From Pseudohongiella sp. (GTDB lineage Bacteria > Pseudomonadota > Gammaproteobacteria > Pseudomonadales > Pseudohongiellaceae): a stretch of DNA of 8,661 nucleotides. The notes under the pieces are model-generated. The model searched no databases. It was not told where the DNA came from and was given only the letters and a program-made list of their open reading frames with translations. Positions 1 through 6,435 of the stretch are shown here, one piece after another. Each line of letters starts with the position of its first letter. Position 1 is the stretch's first letter. The position numbers and the translations under genes were made by a program. The stretch covers positions 1-8,661 of the forward strand of contig JAUSPW010000079.1 of assembly GCA_030652635.1 (NCBI GenBank). Reading direction: 5' to 3'.

Positions 1-1
1 T

Positions 2-967
2 ATCATTCTGCGCTCGGATGACGGGCAGGAAAGCACTCTGCCTGTGGATGGTCGACACTTCATCATTCCAGATCGCACCTACAGCCTGGCGTTTGAATAC
101 GCACCCGACCGCTTACCGTCTCCTTTGGCCATGCAATACCAGACCACACTTTCTGGACCACTTAATTTTGACAATGACTGGGATCCTTCAACACGACTGA
201 GTTATGCCGACTTACCGCCCGGCAATTACCGCCTGCAGATCCGGGCGCGCAGTGGCAACGGCGCCAGCAGTGAAGCCTTGGTGTTCACCTTTTATGTTCA
301 GCCACAATGGTATGAAACCTCGTGGGCAAAACTGCTCTGGTTATTGCTGGCACTGGGTCTGCTGATCGCGGCCGGTGCGGGTTTTACCCGGTGGCGGCTG
401 GCGCGCCTGCACGCGGAACGCAAACGCCTGCAACACTTGATTCAAGAGCAGACCGCCGAACTCGCCACTGCCAACCGCAAGCTGGAAAATATGGCGCATA
501 TTGACGCACTGACGGGCATTGCCAACCGCCGGCAGCTCGATCGCTACCTGCCGGATGCCGCCGAGCGCTGCATCGCCACACAGAAACCGCTGGGCCTGAT
601 CCTGATCGACGTTGACCACTTCAAACAATTTAATGATCACTTTGGACACCAGCGCGGTGATGAACTGTTGCGCCTGCTTGCAGATCAACTCATCCACTGT
701 CTGCGTCGTAGCGACGACATCCTGGCCCGATATGGTGGCGAGGAATTTATTGCTGTGCTGCCCGGTGCTGATGCTGATATGGTGGCTGACGTTGCCGAGC
801 GCATGCGCAGCAGTGTTGAACATTCAAGCCTTGGCATTACCATATCGGCCGGGATGGTCAGCAAACAACCTGATAACGTGGAACAGGTACATGCATTGAT
901 TGGCGAGGCCGATAAACGGCTGTACAAAGCAAAACAACTTGGCCGGAACCAGGTGGTGAGTCAGTAG
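2..967 (+). CDS. Sensory diguanylate cyclase, 5'-truncated (Y_Y_Y - TM - GGDEF)
   Basis: The reading frame is open from the window's first bases, so the gene begins upstream; the in-frame GTG at 44 is internal. Domain order: (1) about 95 residues ending near nt 310 that match the Y_Y_Y module which closes two-component-regulator propeller sensors, with the typical pattern Y..LPPGNYRLQIRAR; (2) one transmembrane helix at about nt 323-394; (3) a charged coiled-coil linker at about nt 398-492; (4) a complete GGDEF domain. In the GGDEF domain DALTGIANRR lies at 503-532, the metal/substrate segment DVDHFKQFND at 608-637 and the active site GGEEF at 734-748. An RxxD product-inhibition (I) site is formed by Arg 707-709 and Asp 716-718, correctly spaced before GGEEF. 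The enzyme should therefore make cyclic di-GMP from two GTP in the cytoplasm, controlled by a periplasmic sensor whose propeller lies outside the window. The ligand is unknown. It is on the same strand as the next gene but separated by 105 bp, so it is probably a different transcription unit. Confidence 0.93.
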   Translation: MILRSDDGQESTLPVDGRHFIIPDRTYSLAFEYAPDRLPSPLAMQYQTTLSGPLNFDNDWDPSTRLSYADLPPGNYRLQIRARSGNGASSEALVFTFYVQPQWYETSWAKLLWLLLALGLLIAAGAGFTRWRLARLHAERKRLQHLIQEQTAELATANRKLENMAHIDALTGIANRRQLDRYLPDAAERCIATQKPLGLILIDVDHFKQFNDHFGHQRGDELLRLLADQLIHCLRRSDDILARYGGEEFIAVLPGADADMVADVAERMRSSVEHSSLGITISAGMVSKQPDNVEQVHALIGEADKRLYKAKQLGRNQVVSQ

Positions 968-1041
968 CTTGCGCACCTGTACAAATTTCCCACGGAAAGC
1001 AAAGACTGCTACCATACCCTCCGTTTCACAACTGACTCACC
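955..1041. repeat. 11-bp perfect inverted repeat flanking the intergenic gap
   Basis: GGTGAGTCAGT at 955-965, overlapping the stop codon of the diguanylate cyclase gene, is the exact reverse complement of ACTGACTCACC at 1031-1041. The arms are 65 nt apart. Each arm contains a TGA(G/C)TCA heptamer that is itself nearly palindromic. No T-run follows the right arm closely enough for a classic intrinsic terminator (TTATTTT follows at 1044-1050 after CCG, with a very long loop). It could be a pair of protein-binding sites, a long-range hairpin, or chance. Confidence 0.45.
987..1015 (+). promoter_or_regulatory. Candidate sigma70-type promoter for the arabinose-lipid cluster
   Basis: TTCCCA at 987-992 matches 4 of 6 bases of the -35 consensus. 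It is followed after 17 bp by TACCAT at 1010-1015, which matches 4 of 6 bases of the -10 consensus. It lies in the only gap of about 100 bp in the window, and transcription would start near 1022, about 50 nt before the chosen start at 1073. Matches of this quality arise by chance, so this is a suggestion based mainly on position. Confidence 0.28.
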
Positions 1042-1058
1042 CGTTATTTTGCTGACAG

Positions 1059-1064
1059 TAAGGA
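1059..1064 (+). promoter_or_regulatory. Ribosome binding site deciding the HAD-UbiA start
   Basis: TAAGGA is a good Shine-Dalgarno match. It stands 8 nt before GTG 1073 and only 2 nt before TTG 1067, and it lies downstream of TTG 1049. It therefore supports initiation at GTG 1073 over the longer TTG-started frame. Confidence 0.7.
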
Positions 1065-1072
1065 CCTTGCGC

Positions 1073-2503
1073 GTGCATACACCACTGGTGGTAGATCTGG
1101 ATGGCACACTGATTCATACGGACATGCTCCATGAATCAGCGCTGAAAGTGCTGCGTGATCATCCATTGAGCACCTTGCTGATTCCGCTGTGGTTAATGCG
1201 CGGCAAAGCCGTGCTCAAAGACCAACTGGCCAGTCGCCTTAAATTTGATGCCAGTATTCTGCCCTACAACGAACAATTGCTGCCGTGGTTGCGCGCGCAG
1301 AAGTCAGCTGGCCGCCAACTGATTTTATGTACCGCTTCCGACCAGAAAATTGCAGAAGCGGTGGCAAACCATCTGAATTTATTTGATGAAGTCATGGCCA
1401 GTGACGGTCAGACCAATTTATCGGGCATCCATAAAGCCACTGCTTTGTCCGAACGCTTTTATCCAACGGGTTTTGATTATGTGGGCAACTCGCACAAAGA
1501 CTTGCCGGTTTGGCAGCATGCCAATCGCGCGATAGTTGTGAATGGGGCGCCGGGGCTCGCTGATAAAGCACGTCAAGTGTGCCAGGTAGACCACGAATTT
1601 CCCTCACGCAAAACCAGCCCGTTAACTTGGTTAAAAATGATACGGGCGCACCAGTGGCTGAAAAACCTGTTGTTATTTGTGCCTTTGCTGGCAGCGCATC
1701 AGTTTGACAATTCATCGCTGTTGCCGGTGATGATCATGGCGTTTTTTGCGTTCAGCTTTTGCGCATCGGCGGTCTACATTACCAACGACCTGCTCGACCT
1801 GGAAAGTGATCGCCTGCACCCGCGTAAACGCCGGCGTCCATTCGCCTCGGGCCTGTTGCCCGCCTGGCAAGGTGTGTTGTTGATGCCGGTGTTACTGCTG
1901 GCCAGCGTCGTACTGGCGGTACAAGTTGGCACCGAATTTTTGCAATGGCTTGTGCTGTATTTTGTGCTGACCTGCGCGTATTCGTTTGGACTGAAACGAC
2001 TGGTGCTGGTGGACTGTATGGCGCTGGCCATGCTGTATACCTTGAGAATTATTGCGGGTGCAGCGGCCGCCGGCACAGCCATCACGTTCTGGCTGCTGGC
2101 TGAATCGGTATTTTTATTCTTGTCACTGGCCTTTGTGAAGCGATATGCCGAATTACAGATGTCGGTTCAAACCGGGGCCTTAAAAGCCCACGGCCGTGGT
2201 TACTACACCAGTGATGCACCCATGATTCAGACCTTAGGGATAATCTCTGGTTATATTGCAGTGCTGGTGCTGGCGTTATATCTGAATACCGAAGCCGTGA
2301 TGCAACTGTATCAATACCCGGCCTTTGTGTGGGCCGCCATCCCGTTTATGTTGTTCTGGATCAGCTGGATGTGGATGCAGGCCAATCGCGGCAACATGCA
2401 CGATGATCCGCTGGTCTTTGCGGTCAAAGATAAAGCCAGTCTGTTTGCAGGACTGGGCTTTGCCTTGGTGCTGGTGATCGGCACGGTGGGCTGGCCGTGG
2501 TGA
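1073..2503 (+). CDS. HAD phosphatase - UbiA fusion: polyprenyl-phosphate phosphoribosyltransferase (DPPR synthase-like)
   Basis: The protein has 476 residues from GTG 1073, chosen because TAAGGA lies 8 nt upstream; a TTG at 1049 would add eight residues. Residues 1 to about 175 form a HAD hydrolase: DLDGTL with nucleophile D8 and D10, CTASDQ (T87) as motif II, K121 as motif III, and GNSHKDLP (138-145) as motif IV. The rest is a polytopic UbiA-family transferase of about eight or nine helices. Its first Asp motif is NDxxDxxxD (N238, D239, D242, D246) followed by HPRKRRRP (249-256). It also carries YSFGLK...D (303-314), an R325 segment, KRYAEL (356-361) and a late DDPLVFAVKD. These are the hallmarks of decaprenyl-phosphate phosphoribosyltransferase (mycobacterial Rv3806c type), not of ubiquinone or haem enzymes. 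Expected reaction: PRPP + polyprenyl phosphate gives polyprenyl-phospho-ribose 5-phosphate in the inner membrane. The HAD domain probably removes the 5-phosphate, which is inference. The stop codon overlaps the next start. Mycobacterial DPPR synthase lacks the HAD domain. Confidence 0.9.
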   Translation: MHTPLVVDLDGTLIHTDMLHESALKVLRDHPLSTLLIPLWLMRGKAVLKDQLASRLKFDASILPYNEQLLPWLRAQKSAGRQLILCTASDQKIAEAVANHLNLFDEVMASDGQTNLSGIHKATALSERFYPTGFDYVGNSHKDLPVWQHANRAIVVNGAPGLADKARQVCQVDHEFPSRKTSPLTWLKMIRAHQWLKNLLLFVPLLAAHQFDNSSLLPVMIMAFFAFSFCASAVYITNDLLDLESDRLHPRKRRRPFASGLLPAWQGVLLMPVLLLASVVLAVQVGTEFLQWLVLYFVLTCAYSFGLKRLVLVDCMALAMLYTLRIIAGAAAAGTAITFWLLAESVFLFLSLAFVKRYAELQMSVQTGALKAHGRGYYTSDAPMIQTLGIISGYIAVLVLALYLNTEAVMQLYQYPAFVWAAIPFMLFWISWMWMQANRGNMHDDPLVFAVKDKASLFAGLGFALVLVIGTVGWPW

Positions 2504-3795
2504 AGGTTTCTTCCTGGGGCAGGCTCAGCCAAGATAAGCATCACGTGATCAGCTTGTCTGACCGCCATCAAGCAGCACGTCAGATTCAACAATCCAACCC
2601 TGGCATTTGTTTTGGCAATGGTCGCAGTTATGGCGATGTCTGTCTGAACCCCGGCGGCACGCTCTGGCAGACATCCACACTGAATCGTTTTATCCACTTT
2701 GATGAACAGACCGGGCGCTTGCGTTGTGAAGCCGGCGTGCTGCTGCGTGATATACAACGCACGCTGGTGCCGCGTGGCTGGATGTTACCGGTGACACCCG
2801 GCACCCAGCTGATTACGGTCGGCGGCGCCATCGCCAATGACGTGCATGGCAAAAACCATCATGTGCTGGGCTCTTTTGGTGATCATGTGCTGTCGTTTCG
2901 TTTGTTAAAAACCGATGGCACCGTGCTGGAGTGTGAGCCGCAGTCCGACCTGTTCAAAGCCACTATTGGCGGCATGGGGTTGACCGGCATATTGCTGGAC
3001 GCCGACCTACAGTTGCGCCCAGTCAAAGGCCCGTGGCTGAGCACCGATACCGTGCCCTACCACTCGCTGGATGCGTTTTTTGATCTGGCAGATCAGTCCG
3101 AACACGATTGGGAACACACGGTATCGTGGATTGATTGTTTATCCGGCAGTCAGGCGCGTGGCATTTTCCTGCGCGCCAACCATGCCGATGCAACGCCAGC
3201 GGGCGCCAAAACGCCGGGGCATAAACAATTGAACATGCCCATCACGCCACCCATATCACTGGTCAATCGCCTGAGTCTGCGGCCGTTTAACGAACTGTAT
3301 TACCGACTGCAAGCACGCAAAGCCGGTGCAGGTTTTGCGCACTACGAACCGTTTTCCTATCCGCTGGATGCGCTGCAGAACTGGAATCGCATGTATGGGC
3401 CGCGCGGTTTTTACCAGTATCAATGTGTGGTGCCCACTGCTGACGCCAAACCGGCCATCGCCGCGCTACTGGACAGTATTCGTCACGCCGGTGCAGGGTC
3501 GTTTCTGGCGGTGTTAAAAACCTTTGGCGACAGACTGGCGCCCGGGCTGTTGAGTTTCCCGATGCCTGGCGCAACCCTGGCGTTGGACTTCCCCAATCAA
3601 GGCGCCCGTACATTAAAACTGTTTAACACCCTGGACAGCATTGTGCGTGAGTGCGGAGGCCGCCTCTATGTCGCCAAGGACGCGCGGATGCCGGCAGACA
3701 TGTTTGCGGCTGGTTACCCGAACTTGCCTGAATTTTTGAAACACCGCGATCCCGGCATCAGCTCTGCCATGTCACGCCGCCTGTTTGGCAGCTAA
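2500..3795 (+). CDS. DprE1-like FAD-dependent polyprenylphosphoryl-ribose 2'-oxidase
   Basis: The protein has 431 residues from GTG 2500, which shares GTGA with the preceding stop codon; GTG 2497 would add one residue, and no strong ribosome site separates them, so translational coupling is likely. It is an FAD-linked oxidase (FAD_binding_4/ALO-like). GNGRSYGD lies at about 39-46, the PGT..ITVGGAIANDVHGKNHH segment at about 100-121 (H116 and K118 match H132 and K134 of Mycobacterium tuberculosis DprE1), and IGGMGLTG at about 156-163. The C-terminal LYVAKDAR carries K393, equivalent to catalytic K418. The C-terminus DPGISSAMSRRL also matches the family. Expected role: oxidation of the ribose 2'-OH of polyprenyl-phospho-ribose to the 2-keto intermediate. 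The residue matching C387, the covalent target of benzothiazinones, is Ala (A361, in GATLALDFP). The adjacent DprE2-like gene excludes a generic sugar-lactone oxidase in practice. Its length is slightly below the mycobacterial enzyme's. Confidence 0.92.
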   Translation: MKVSSWGRLSQDKHHVISLSDRHQAARQIQQSNPGICFGNGRSYGDVCLNPGGTLWQTSTLNRFIHFDEQTGRLRCEAGVLLRDIQRTLVPRGWMLPVTPGTQLITVGGAIANDVHGKNHHVLGSFGDHVLSFRLLKTDGTVLECEPQSDLFKATIGGMGLTGILLDADLQLRPVKGPWLSTDTVPYHSLDAFFDLADQSEHDWEHTVSWIDCLSGSQARGIFLRANHADATPAGAKTPGHKQLNMPITPPISLVNRLSLRPFNELYYRLQARKAGAGFAHYEPFSYPLDALQNWNRMYGPRGFYQYQCVVPTADAKPAIAALLDSIRHAGAGSFLAVLKTFGDRLAPGLLSFPMPGATLALDFPNQGARTLKLFNTLDSIVRECGGRLYVAKDARMPADMFAAGYPNLPEFLKHRDPGISSAMSRRLFGS

Positions 3796-3825
3796 ACATC
3801 TAAATCAAATATCAGAGAGAACAGC

Positions 3826-4590
3826 ATGGCAACACGTTCCAACAGCCCGCAACGTATCGTGATTATTGGTGCCACCTCCGGCATCGCTGAACATTGCGCC
3901 CGACAGTGGGCACAACAAGGCGCCAGCCATCTGACACTGGTGGCGCGCAATGCGGACAAGCTGGCGCTGATTGCACAGGATCTGCGCGTGCGTAATCCTG
4001 CGCTGCACATCCACTGCCAGACCGGCAACTTTACAGATCCGGCGGCCATTCAACAGCTGGTCGACAACATTGCCAGCGAAGGCTGCCCCGACATTGTGTT
4101 GATTGCGCATGGCACGCTGCCTGACCAGACTTTGTGTCAACAGAACCTTGCGATCAACGCTGACGCATTGATGATTAACGGCATGTCGCCGGTATTGTTT
4201 GCAGAAGCCTTTGTCACCCACATGGTCGCTGCCGGGCAAGGCACACTCGCGGTGATTGGTTCCGTGGCTGGCGACCGTGGTCGCAAGTCCAACTATGTGT
4301 ACGGCGCCGCCAAAGGGCTGGTGACGCGTTATGTGCAAGGTCTACAGCACCGACTTGCAGGCAGTCCTGTCAAGGTTGTGCTGGTCAAACCCGGCCCTAC
4401 CGACACGGCCATGACCGCCCACCTGAAACATCAGGGTGCCAAACTGGCCAGTGTTGAGGATGTTGCCAACAGCATTGTGCAGGGCATACAAGCAGGCAAA
4501 CCAACGGTATATGCACCGGCCAAGTGGGCGTTGATCATGATGATCATTCGGCACCTGCCGCGGTTTGTGTTTAACCGCATGGACATCTAG
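3826..4590 (+). CDS. DprE2-like short-chain reductase (keto-arabinose lipid reductase)
   Basis: The protein has 254 residues, starting at ATG 3826 with a purine-rich GAGAGA 5 nt upstream, 30 bp after the DprE1-like gene. It is a classical SDR: the nucleotide-binding motif GATSGIA lies at 15-21, the structural Asn at N118 (INGMSP), the catalytic Ser at S146 (IGSVAGDRG), and YGAAK gives Y159 and K163, followed by VLVKPGPTDT at about 185-194. The sequence style GATSGIAE...LVARN.DKL and SVAGDRGRKSNYVYGAAK is that of DprE2 homologues. Expected role: NAD(P)H reduction of the 2-keto sugar lipid to polyprenyl-phospho-beta-D-arabinofuranose, completing C2 epimerisation with DprE1. A C-terminal hydrophobic stretch (WALIMMIIRHLPRFVF) may touch the membrane, where the lipid substrate lies. 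The stop codon overlaps by one base the most upstream start of the next gene. Confidence 0.9.
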   Translation: MATRSNSPQRIVIIGATSGIAEHCARQWAQQGASHLTLVARNADKLALIAQDLRVRNPALHIHCQTGNFTDPAAIQQLVDNIASEGCPDIVLIAHGTLPDQTLCQQNLAINADALMINGMSPVLFAEAFVTHMVAAGQGTLAVIGSVAGDRGRKSNYVYGAAKGLVTRYVQGLQHRLAGSPVKVVLVKPGPTDTAMTAHLKHQGAKLASVEDVANSIVQGIQAGKPTVYAPAKWALIMMIIRHLPRFVFNRMDI

Positions 4591-6392
4591 TGAGACAGTG
4601 GATGAGACAGATAATGGATGCTGAAAACAAGGATAGCCTGATACACAAAGTCGCCTTGCTGGCCGCCGCCGGTATTGCGTTTTATTTTGTGCTGACCACC
4701 CTGATTGGCATGGCCAACAGCTACACGCCAGTGCCTTATTGGGACATGTGGGGTGGCACGCTGGGTTTTTATATTGCCCACCGCGACGGCGACACCAGCA
4801 TCTGGTGGTCGCAGCACAATGAACATCGCATTATCCTGTCGCGTGTGTTGTTCTGGCTGGACTATGAATTGTTCAAGGGCAGCTCGGTTTTCCTGTTTGT
4901 GATGAATGCGGTGTTGGCGTTTGTGTCCACCGGCTTGTTTTACCTGTTCAGCCGCGACCTGTTAAACGCACACTTTCCCGGCAAACAATCTGGTTTACGC
5001 GTTGTTGTACTGGTTTTTACCGCGTTGATTTGTGCGTGGTTGTTCCAATGGATGCAGGACGAAAACTTCGGCTGGGCGTTTCAGAGTCAGTTTTTTCTGG
5101 CGCAATTGATGCCGTTATTGGCGTTTTATCTGTTGGCACGGTCGGCCGTTACCGAGACGGCGAACACCGGATGGTTTATAGCGGCCTGTCTGGCGGGCAT
5201 TGCCAGCGCCGGCACCATGGCCAACGGCATACTTGCACTGCCACTGATGACGGCGTTTGCTGTTGCCAGCCGGCAGTCGCATTTGCGTACGGCGGTGCTG
5301 GCAGTCATCAGCCTGATCACCTTGATATTGTATTTTACTGACTACACCTCACCGGGCAGCCACGGCGCAGGTGAGCAATCTGCGTTCTCACAACCGCTGC
5401 TGTTGATTAACTACGTGTTTTTTTATCTGGGCACACCGTTTTTTATGCTGTTTGGCGAAGCCAATCTCGGCATGACCGCAGCCTTGATCGCCACCAGTGT
5501 TATCGCGGTAGTGTCGATTAGCTTTCTGATCATGGGCGTGCGCGCAGTCTGGTTGCACAAGCACGCACCGGCTACTCTGCATGTGGTGACCCTGGCACTG
5601 GTGTTCTACATCATTTATCTGGTTGGAACGGCCTTTGGTACTGCCAGTGGGCGATTGGTGTTTGGTGTCAATCAGGCGCTGTCCCATCGTTACACGACCC
5701 CGGCACTGATGGCGTGGTCAGCAGTGTTTGTGTTGTGTTTGCCACTGATTTACAAACACTGGCTACAGGTACGCTGGGCACTGATCCCGGCCGGGTTGTG
5801 TGTGCTGTTCCTGATGATTACCCTGCAGTTAAATGCCTTGCAGCCCCGCCATGATCAGGTGTTTTCGCATCGCATGGCCGGCCTGGCGCTGGAACTGGAT
5901 ATTCGTGATGAAGCACAGATCAATGCCATCTTTGAGATGTCAGACGGATTGATCAATGTCGTCAATATTGCCTCACAATACGATGTATCGATATTTGGCA
6001 TGTCCCCATGGATGAACCTGCGCGAGCTGCCAGGTACGCCACGCGACAGCAACACAACTGCACCCGAATCATTGCCCGCGTGCCAGGGCCATGTTGATAT
6101 TGTGTCGCGTATTCCGGGTGAATCACGCTTTATATCCATCGCCGGCTGGCTGGTTGATCCGGCCACCCAACAGGTGCCTGAGCTCATCGAAGTTCACACA
6201 AGCGGCGGTATCATATCGGGTTTTGGTCTCAGCGGATTCTCGCGCCCCGACGTGGCATCTGCCATCAACATCAGCACAATCAACACCGGCTTTAAAGCCT
6301 ATCTGCGCACAGAAGATGGCGGGCAAGCGGTCTGGTTGATTGCCGGCGATGGCAGTTGCGCCTTGCAGGTCAATACACCATTACCGGACTAA
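4590..6392 (+). CDS. Polytopic membrane protein with C-terminal beta-rich domain; candidate GT-C-like arabinofuranosyltransferase
   Basis: The protein has up to 600 residues. The start is uncertain: GTG 4590 overlaps the previous stop codon by one base, while in-frame ATG 4602 and ATG 4614 lie just downstream, and none has a strong ribosome site. About 11 predicted hydrophobic helices span residues 20-415 (approximately 20-42, 98-120, 135-153, 163-184, 196-226, 231-250, 267-290, 295-318, 329-349, 370-388, 393-415). The first large loop (43-97) is rich in Trp, His and acidic residues (PYWDMWGG, DGDTS, SQHNEHRI), the usual site of catalytic acids in GT-C glycosyltransferases. DENFGWAFQSQF (157-168) and SHRYTTP (365-371) also look conserved-type. 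Residues about 416-600 are non-membrane, probably periplasmic; from about 515 the patterns GWLVDP, SRPDV and NTGFKAYL suggest a beta-sandwich, possibly sugar-binding. I do not recognise a named family. The neighbours suggest it uses polyprenyl-phospho-arabinose. A flippase or ligase role is also possible. Confidence 0.8.
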   Translation: MRQWMRQIMDAENKDSLIHKVALLAAAGIAFYFVLTTLIGMANSYTPVPYWDMWGGTLGFYIAHRDGDTSIWWSQHNEHRIILSRVLFWLDYELFKGSSVFLFVMNAVLAFVSTGLFYLFSRDLLNAHFPGKQSGLRVVVLVFTALICAWLFQWMQDENFGWAFQSQFFLAQLMPLLAFYLLARSAVTETANTGWFIAACLAGIASAGTMANGILALPLMTAFAVASRQSHLRTAVLAVISLITLILYFTDYTSPGSHGAGEQSAFSQPLLLINYVFFYLGTPFFMLFGEANLGMTAALIATSVIAVVSISFLIMGVRAVWLHKHAPATLHVVTLALVFYIIYLVGTAFGTASGRLVFGVNQALSHRYTTPALMAWSAVFVLCLPLIYKHWLQVRWALIPAGLCVLFLMITLQLNALQPRHDQVFSHRMAGLALELDIRDEAQINAIFEMSDGLINVVNIASQYDVSIFGMSPWMNLRELPGTPRDSNTTAPESLPACQGHVDIVSRIPGESRFISIAGWLVDPATQQVPELIEVHTSGGIISGFGLSGFSRPDVASAINISTINTGFKAYLRTEDGGQAVWLIAGDGSCALQVNTPLPD

Positions 6393-6424
6393 ACGCGGCG
6401 TCTGTCAGCCACACAAACATGATT

Positions 6425-6429
6425 GAGGA
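6425..6429 (+). promoter_or_regulatory. Ribosome binding site of the SDR gene
   Basis: GAGGA lies 6 nt before GTG 6436 and supports that start. An ATG at 6419, upstream and out of frame, reads only six codons before a TGA that overlaps the GTG. It has no visible ribosome site. Confidence 0.6.
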
Positions 6430-6435
6430 ACACCT

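Noticed and set aside
341..823. 160-codon open frame on the - strand inside the diguanylate cyclase gene
   Set aside because: It lies opposite an intact, motif-bearing GGDEF domain and has no recognisable domain, so it is a shadow. The same applies to the other - strand frames, including 3805-4338 and 6370-6936.
955..1050. Intrinsic terminator for the diguanylate cyclase gene
   Set aside because: The 11-bp arms are separated by 65 nt and the stem is not followed directly by a T-run. No compact GC hairpin with a U-tract was seen in the gap.
1049..1072. Longer HAD-UbiA protein starting at TTG 1049
   Set aside because: The strong TAAGGA at 1059-1064 lies inside this extension and is ideally placed for GTG 1073. 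HAD proteins of this type usually reach the DLDGTL motif within about ten residues, as they do from 1073.
1073..2503. UbiA domain as ubiquinone, menaquinone or haem prenyltransferase
   Set aside because: The NDxxDxxxD...HPxKxxRP and KRYAEL signatures and the DprE1/DprE2 neighbours point to the PRPP-using branch.
6393..6435. Short six-codon frame from ATG 6419 ahead of the SDR gene
   Set aside because: It has no ribosome site and ends within the GTG start of the SDR gene. Such short frames are expected by chance.
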